From Tricholoma matsutake (lineage: Eukaryota; Basidiomycota; Agaricomycetes; Agaricales; Tricholomataceae), in NCBI GenBank assembly GCA_026075535.2, contig AP026541.1, forward strand, positions 2,356,001-2,420,000: a DNA stretch of 64,000 nt, read 5' to 3'. Below the pieces are notes generated by a model. It saw nothing but the letters and a program-made list of their open reading frames with translations, did no database searches and was not told where the DNA came from. Each line of letters begins with the position of its first letter. Positions within the stretch are counted from its first letter, which is position 1. The position numbers and the translations under genes were made by a program. Below are positions 58,096-64,000 of this stretch, piece after piece.

Positions 58096-58562
58096 ATAAC
58101 ATGTGCTCCCCCATTTTTACTCATGTTTCCCTAGCAACCATACAACTTGCTGAAGACTGACTATGCCAATCACATGGGTGGATATGAAGAATATGACTGC
58201 AGGAACAGGTGGTGGTAACTCAGTGTATGGGAGAATAGGTGCCAGTGGGACGAGTATGAGCGTGGGGGACAGGCACAAGCACTAGGATGGGTACGAGCAC
58301 AATGGAACATAAATAAATCTCACTTTTGCCATCCTTTGTCTGCTATTATGAGAGCTTTGAGTGTCAGACAAGTGTACATAATTTCCTCTAATTTCTCCTG
58401 ATCCACTATTGAGCAGGATTTCCTTTGTCCCACATTTACAGTCGCTTGAGGTCAGATGATTGCTCTTAATTTCTCACAAAAACCTGATTGTTGACTGGGG
58501 TTCAAGTTCCACACATGCGAGATGATACTAATGCTGAAGATAAGCATTTTACTTCATTTGTG
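58096..58562. other. No gene supported
   Basis: AT-rich spacer with short direct repeats of GGGTACGAGC type near 58,250-58,300. Confidence 0.4.
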
Positions 58563-61291
58563 TTAATAAAAACTTACCCATTTTGATTTGCAGCCCATTT
58601 GTTTGCAGGGTATGACATTGTCAGATTGTGGGTCAGTAGTTTCCCTGCAAACACAGGTATGAAGATCACCAATTGCGAATGCCTGTCTTTTCCTTTTTGA
58701 TTGCCCAGTTGGTTCTACCTCCATACACCGAAGTCCTTCACTTATTCCTGAGATGTTTGGCTTTGATGATGGTTGGCTGAGAGAAAGGGATCCATTGTCT
58801 GATCCCAAAGAAAGAGGTGTATCCATCTGAGTTTTCAAGGTGAGTACAACTTCCATTTATGCACATTCAAATCACTTACCACACTGTTTCTGCCTCATAA
58901 GTTCTAGAATCCATGGTTGTCAGGTTACATTCAACCATGTGGTCCAAAATCACCTCATGGATAATCACTACCATTACAAGAGCTTTGGATTCGTCTGAGC
59001 TTGCCACATTGCTGGTCTGGCAGTCATGTTGACCACCATTTTTGTCACCTTGTGGTACATCCAAGGCTTGCTCGCCACTTTCCTCTCCAAGAGCACCTCT
59101 GTGCATCGTTTCCTGGTCACCATCCACTGTCCATGCATGCACATCTGAACTCTTGGAAATCAAGTTGCCTGAACGATGAGTGTCGGATATCACAAGCAGT
59201 GCAAGATTTGATTTTTTGGGCCATCTAACTGACACATTCTTCCATTTCTCCCAGATTCTTTTCATCTCAGTGACCTCAAAGTTTGACAGTTTCCAGAGGT
59301 GACTGTGGTTTTCCATTGGTGCATTTGGATGCTGTATTTCAAAGTGAGTCTTGAGAAAGTACTTCCACACAGCGGGCAAAATTCTGGGACACAATGGACA
59401 CTGAACAGGGACATTTGAACAGGGAGATGAGGATGATGACTCAGCGGCCACAGTGTAAGAGAAATTTAACTTCATGGGACAACCTATCGAGCACCCTTGG
59501 TCAATTTTTGGGCTGCCGTGTGCCCCTTTCACCTTCGTAAGGTAGAAGATGGATGAAGGTGCTGGTCAGAGACATAGACCACAAGGGTGCACTGTTCAAT
59601 CGACCGTTGGGTGGAATAAAACATGACCACCAATGTGTTCGAGGAGGCACTGACCTTGGGACAGGTCCAGTGTGATTTCGGGAATGCAAATTGGACAAAT
59701 GGATGTATTTGATGCTCCGATATCAACAAGGTTCCTGTCATCCTCACATAGAAAGCATGCTTTGCCTTAGTGCCACATTTAATTAGGTCTGTATCCCATC
59801 ACTATAGACACAAAACTTACCTCCAACTTCATGATAAGGGAATTCCAGGGATGGCACTACCTTTGGTGCCAGTTTCAAGTCCGACACAACAATCAATTGG
59901 AGCAAACTTGCTGCTATAGCCACCAGAACAGTGCTTTGGAGGAGAAACCTCTGTATTTATTGACTGAACAAGTTGACCAGGAACAGTGAAGGTGTGCTAG
60001 GTAATTGTATAGGATCTCCAATCATGATGTTTTGTTTGTTCATCAACATCCTCTGAGGTAGCTGGTCAGAGGCCAAGGAGCTGGTAAGAAATTGAAACAG
60101 TGTCCTCTTGAATAAGATCCAGACTGATGCTCATGGCAGGTTTCACATTGATTCACAGACTATTGACAGTGCCAATGCACAACCAGAACTGGCCATCAGA
60201 GCACAGAGGTGTTGCAACTGGGTCAAATATGGTGGTTACCAGTGTGTCTTGGGTTGGTTCAGAATCATTGTGATCAGAAGTTTCAAATGGCATAGAGTTC
60301 TGGACATACTGTTTGACATCTTGCACTTGGTGAAGGTGATCTGTTGAGCTGACATTCTTCCTGTACTTGCTGTATTTAGCGAGCAGTCTGGACTTGTCGA
60401 TTTCCTTCCCCTTGACTGTGATTGTACAGGCCATGGGTGGTGCACTATCTGGCTTCTCTGTTGGATCATCTTCTCTGATTGCTTTCCCCAGTGCATTTTC
60501 AACCTCTAGCTGTGTGTCAGCAGGAGAATCTCTGGTGGAACTCGATGTGGGCTCTGCATTCTCAGGGAAAATCAGACTCTCATCAATGTCATCTTGTCCA
60601 AGAGGCTTGTTAATGAGAAATATTCCTCAGGGGGAAAAGATGTTAATCTCAGGATCTTTCTCAAGTGATTGGAGAATAGCCATGGTAAATGGGCATTCAC
60701 TTTCAATGAGCTGATGTCCTCTTTGCCACAAGGTTTGCAAGGAAATGTTCTTGACCTTGACGTTACCCCTCCACAATGCTGGGTTGATATGATCTGCGGC
60801 ATCTGGAGCTCCTTTGAATCATGGCTTATTGTGGGGACCTTCAGTTGCCATGGAGAATGATCCCACTGAGGATATTTGGTGAGGATATTGGCCACCTCCA
60901 TGCAGCCGCTGAGATGTGATACCAGTTGCAACATGTCCATGTTGGCATCATTTCCAATCATTGTTTGCAAAATTCCAAAGACAATTTTGAGACGATCTGT
61001 GCTGAGAAGTATAATCCAAAATAGTCCATCAGGATTGTTGATCTTTGACTTTGCAATGCAGAAGAACATGTTCTTGATCATAAGTAGGAGATTGAGGAAG
61101 AGGTTTGTTGGAATGAATTCTGGTCCTTTTAGGTTGTATAGAATGAGAGCGAGATGCACAGAGGCACTCAAGTGTTCAAGTTGTTCAGAAAGAGAGAGGT
61201 CGATGCATAGGAATGGAAATACAATGTGGAATAGCAGCTTTCCAAGAATCCAAAGTGCTTCACGGTGATGATGCTCAACCAGGAAACCCAA
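58563..61291 (-). pseudogene. Decayed zinc-finger gene of a multi-copy basidiomycete family
   Basis: Read on the minus strand from 61,291: a helical segment (LCIDLSLSEQLEHLSASVHLAL), then DRLKIVFGILQTMIGNDAN, NILTKYPQWDHSPWQLK, and a conserved KGKEIDKSRLLAKYSKYRK block (60,415). A C-rich region (CPICIPEI, HIGGH, HPCGLC; about 59,700-59,570), a C2H2-like finger (CPLCPRILPAVWKYFLKTHFE; 59,400) and a PHD-like CVCRE...CKQMGCKSKW (58,600) follow. The gene is cut at its 5' end by the dispersed repeat at 61,262. A frame change near 60,690, a TGA near 60,625 and TGA stops near 59,600 and 59,575 inactivate it, and the TGAs fit lost arginine CGA codons. Biochemical function unknown; nucleic-acid binding is inferred from the fingers. 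Confidence 0.6.
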
Positions 61292-61900
61292 ACAAAACCC
61301 ACTAAAAAGGTCTCAAATGGTATTATGCAAGTTAGAGGAAGGTTACGAGGTGGTACTAAATATCACTGCTGTTACCCAAGAGTAAGGGAACTAAATGTGA
61401 GGAGGTCTGATGATGTTCAATGATGTTCGAGGGCATATGAAGCTCTGTGAAGTGCTTCAAGGAAAGTTTGAGGAAGTTTGAGGAAGTTTGAGGAAGTTTG
61501 AGGGGCTTGTAGAGGATGAGGATGGATTCGATGGATGCTGAGGATAGACTATAGAGAGGTGGAAAGGCCTTGAGAGGGGATAGACAATAGACAATAGTTT
61601 TGAGAAGCTAGTATGGAAAGTTTGAAGAAGTTCATGGTAATACACTAAACTTTGGGACTAAGACGAGAGGCTTGGACTCAAGAGAATTGCTCTTAAATCA
61701 GACAATGGATGTGAGAGGACAATCTATTCTGTCATTCTAAGTAGCTAGTACAAGGCTATATATGTTTGGAAGAGATGGTACTTAAAAGGAAATAAAACAT
61801 GAGGACTACGTGAGGTAAGATATAAAACAATAAAGAACTTTGCAAATCATAAAATAAATGAAAGATGATGAGAAGGGAAACTTATAGAGTCACAATGCAT
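61262..61900. repeat. Dispersed repeat, right copy 1
   Basis: It starts GATGCTCAACCAGGAAACCCAAAC and shares ordered motifs with 255-870 and 63,563-63,960. It contains a 10-bp tandem repeat (GAGGAAGTTT, about four copies) at 61,461-61,502. It truncates the zinc-finger gene. Confidence 0.55.
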
Positions 61901-61949
61901 CAAGGGTACCTGTCTTATTGATCCAATATATCATCAAAACGTCAAAGCG

Positions 61950-62115
61950 CTAGAGCATGGCATGGGTACGGGTAACACTGTGTGTTTCCGGTCATGGGTA
62001 TGCATGGGTATGGGTACAGGTATGGGATTGTCATACCCAGGCAACACCATACCCTTTTCCATGGTGTTACAGGTATGTGCAGGTATGCCAGTACCCAGAT
62101 TTTGGTCAGGTGAGT
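61950..62115. repeat. ACCCAT/ATGGGT-rich repeat patch 3
   Basis: Runs of ATGGGTATGGGTA and of ACCATACCC in opposite orientation (CATGGGTATGGGTACAGGTATGGG, then CATACCCAGGCAACACCATACCC) could form an imperfect cruciform. Confidence 0.55.
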
Positions 62116-62159
62116 GATCATCTGACCTTGTTGATTACTCACGACACATCTAACTCTAA

Positions 62160-63060
62160 ACTATAGGACGATCCAACCACCACCATAGCACCCCCAACCA
62201 CCGCTGTGAGCAACTGCTCGTGGGGTGGAAATGGGGAGCAACAAAGATGCGGACAATGATGACATGATGACAGCATGGCAATGGGTGGGACAACAAGATG
62301 ACAAACATGAGCTAGTGACATAACAATGAGATGGTAAGCTTTTTTGTTTGTTTCTTTTTATGAATTAACTAACTTTTTTCTTTTGTTTCTATTCTAGGTT
62401 GTAATTTATAATGAGGGACCAAAGTGAGACAACACCATGCCAACACTGCCACATCATGACAGAAAACCACCCGCCCCCAGCCTCACAAGCAACTGCTCAT
62501 GGGGTGGTTGGTGGGTGGAGCGACAATGGGGAGGGGAGACGAGAGGGAGGGAAATGAGGGGGAACAGAGACAGGGGGAACAATGACAACGGGGGAAGCGA
62601 TGATAACATGGGAAATGACAATGATGGGGGGCTACACTGACCAACAATGCCCACACCCATGACCACTGCAACCCCATGAACCACCACCATGAGCAACTGC
62701 TTGTGGGGTAGAAATGGGGGGCAATGGGGAGGGGAGGGGGTGGCGACGATGACAAGGAGGGGGAGACAAGAGGGGGGAGAGGGAGACAAGAGGGGGGAGA
62801 GGGAGACAAGAGGGGGGAGAGGGAGACAAGAGGGGGGAGAGGGAGACAAGAGGGGGGAGAGGGAGATGAGAGGGGGGAGAGGGAGATGAGAGGGGGGAGA
62901 GGGAGACAAGAGGGCTGTTTTGACGCCCCACGGCCCAAATGACACAATCATCGTTTGGGCCCATGGTAAGTTGTTTTTTTTTCATTCGTTTCTTGTTTTT
63001 CTAAACTAACTCATTTCTTTTTTGTTTTGTTTTCTAGGATCTAAAGTACTGGCTAATGAT
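62160..63060 (+). repeat. Intron-bearing dispersed repeat, copies B and C
   Basis: This stretch holds two intron-like segments: 62,334-62,397 (GTAAGC...TTCTAG) and 62,966-63,037 (GTAAGT...CTAAC...TTCTAG). It also holds the hairpin GGCCCAAATGA / TCGTTTGGGCC at 62,932-62,961 just before the second donor, and three copies of the GAGCAACTGCT word (62,208; 62,488; 62,691), each followed by YRTGGGGT. It matches 17,250-18,370. No convincing protein. Confidence 0.5.
62755..62915. repeat. 20-bp minisatellite, about 8 copies
   Basis: The unit GAGGGAGACAAGAGGGGGGA repeats almost perfectly; two adjacent units carry GATGAG in place of GACAAG. It is purine-only on this strand apart from the C. It sits inside the intron-bearing repeat. 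Confidence 0.92.
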
Positions 63061-63204
63061 GGAAACACCATGACACCGACACCCAGGACCAACCTCCAGG
63101 CGACTACAGGCACCACCCCCCCCCTCTCACTGCAAACACGAGTGGGGGGGTTTCTTGTAGTGTAAATTATTGTAATAAATTATTAAAATACATATTCATC
63201 TTGA

Positions 63205-63330
63205 AACCCACGAATGACCATGGGTAACCTGTGGAAACCTGCAGTAACACTGTACCCATACCTGTGTGGGTACGGTGGTCATGGGTATGGGTAAGGGTAT
63301 AAGAAAATATACCTGAGGGTTACCTGTGCT
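63205..63330. repeat. ACCCAT/ATGGGT-rich repeat patch 4
   Basis: CCATGGGTAACC, then GTACCCATACCTGTGTGGGTAC, then CATGGGTATGGGTAAGGGTA. Same word family as the other three patches. Confidence 0.55.
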
Positions 63331-63562
63331 GTGCCCTACAAAGTGCCACAATCGCATCCTAAAATCCCATTGTTGTATCTCCTCGTGTCCAGTGGTGCTC
63401 GATATGTGATGCACTAACTTGTGCAAGGTGTGCTGCATGTGTCTGAAGGGTGGTGCGATAGGCATATGGTGGCCAAAGGCATTCGAGGTGCTGCAAAGTC
63501 ATTTGAACTTGCTCGAAGTGTTGCAAAGTTGTTCAAAGTCATTCAAAATAGTTTCAGAGCAG

Positions 63563-64000
63563 TGATGATACTCAACCAGGAAACCCAAACAAAACCCACA
63601 AAAAGGCTTTGGATGGTATAACATGAGTCAGAGGAAGGATGCAAGGCCCTCTAGATGTCACCTGTCAGATCGGCCATCAAATATCCATGAAAGGACTGCT
63701 TGTTGAAGCAGTTTGAAGCTAAAAGAATGTGTTTTGAGGAGTTGCAATGATTTTCTAGATGTTGCAATGATTTTCGAGATGTTGCAATATTTTTCAAAGA
63801 AGTTCTGAGGAATTTTGAGTGCGCAAATATGTTCAGATGCAAGATCAGGGGACTAGATGAATAGTAGAAGCAAAGCAAAGGCGAATCAAGGGAAAAGAGA
63901 GCAAAAATAGCGTAATGCGAGGAATTTTAAGGAATTTTGAGGAAGTTTAGCATAAAACACCAAACTTCAGACTGAATAAGACTAAACCAAACTCTCAAAT
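63563..64000. repeat. Dispersed repeat, right copy 2 (runs off the window)
   Basis: It starts GATGATACTCAACCAGGAAACCC, the same head as at 61,262 and (diverged) 265. It ends in AT-rich sequence with GAGGAAGTTT-like words near 63,940. A threefold GTTGCAATGATTTTC-type repeat lies at 63,741-63,795. Confidence 0.5.

Noticed and set aside
62454..62985. Long proline/serine/leucine-rich minus-strand frames
   Set aside because: They are produced by the 20-bp minisatellite and G-rich repeats, which are open in several frames at once; there is no independent coding evidence.
1..64000. CRISPR arrays, bacterial operons, ribosome-binding sites or rRNA genes
   Set aside because: The sequence is eukaryotic nuclear DNA. 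The tandem arrays have no unique spacers, and I recognised no rRNA segment.

Overview
The window is nuclear DNA of a basidiomycete fungus, most likely an Agaricomycete (mushroom-forming). The evidence is genes cut by many 47-70 bp GT-AG introns, cytochrome P450 and short-chain dehydrogenase genes with basidiomycete architecture, a Plavaka-type transposase, a chromodomain-type Ty3/Gypsy retroelement, and several multi-copy gene families known mainly as uncharacterised proteins in Agaricomycete genomes. The order or genus cannot be fixed from the sequence alone.

Layout. (1) 1-19 kb is repeat-rich. It holds degenerate dispersed repeats at the left edge, a decayed gag-protease fragment (2.6-4.1 kb, minus), a tRNA-like element (4.4 kb), and an uncharacterised gene (5.4-6.6 and 14.0-14.4 kb) split by a complete LTR retrotransposon (6,576-14,020, 5-bp target duplication CTTCA). 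A broken Tc1/mariner transposase (14.7-15.6 kb, minus) and an intron-containing repeat (17.2-18.4 kb) follow. (2) About 19-32.6 kb is visibly richer in CpG and holds the only intact genes found: two cytochrome P450s (21,579-23,580 plus; 25,372-27,309 minus) and two paralogous short-chain dehydrogenases (27,905-29,104 plus; 30,432-31,630 minus). I could splice all four into complete frames of 499, 498, 266 and 262 residues. P450-2 and SDR-1 share a 595-bp divergent promoter, and the two SDRs stand tail to tail. (3) 32.6-64 kb is again CpG-poor and repeat-dominated. It contains tandem arrays with periods near 149, 169, 104, 194, 200 and 20 bp, possible SINEs, a near-complete Plavaka transposase gene (38,974-43,354, minus) with a frame-preserving exon duplication, and an adjacent uncharacterised gene. 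It also contains a decayed JmjC-domain gene (45.9-50.0 kb), an internally deleted Tnp2-type (CACTA) transposase remnant (55.0-55.8 kb), a decayed zinc-finger gene (58.6-61.3 kb, minus), and at the right edge repeats matching those at the left edge and at 17-18 kb.

Interpretation. The P450-P450-SDR-SDR block looks like a small oxidative-metabolism gene cluster, for secondary metabolite tailoring or detoxification, embedded in heterochromatin-like repeats. No backbone synthase (terpene cyclase, PKS, NRPS) is visible. The repeats around it are dying in a characteristic way. Most premature stops I could line up against the expected residue are CGA to TGA changes, as expected from deamination of methylated CpG, while the cluster genes show none. 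The retroelement carries a 12-nt match between its primer-binding site and the predicted start of its own RNA, which suggests Tf1-like self-priming.
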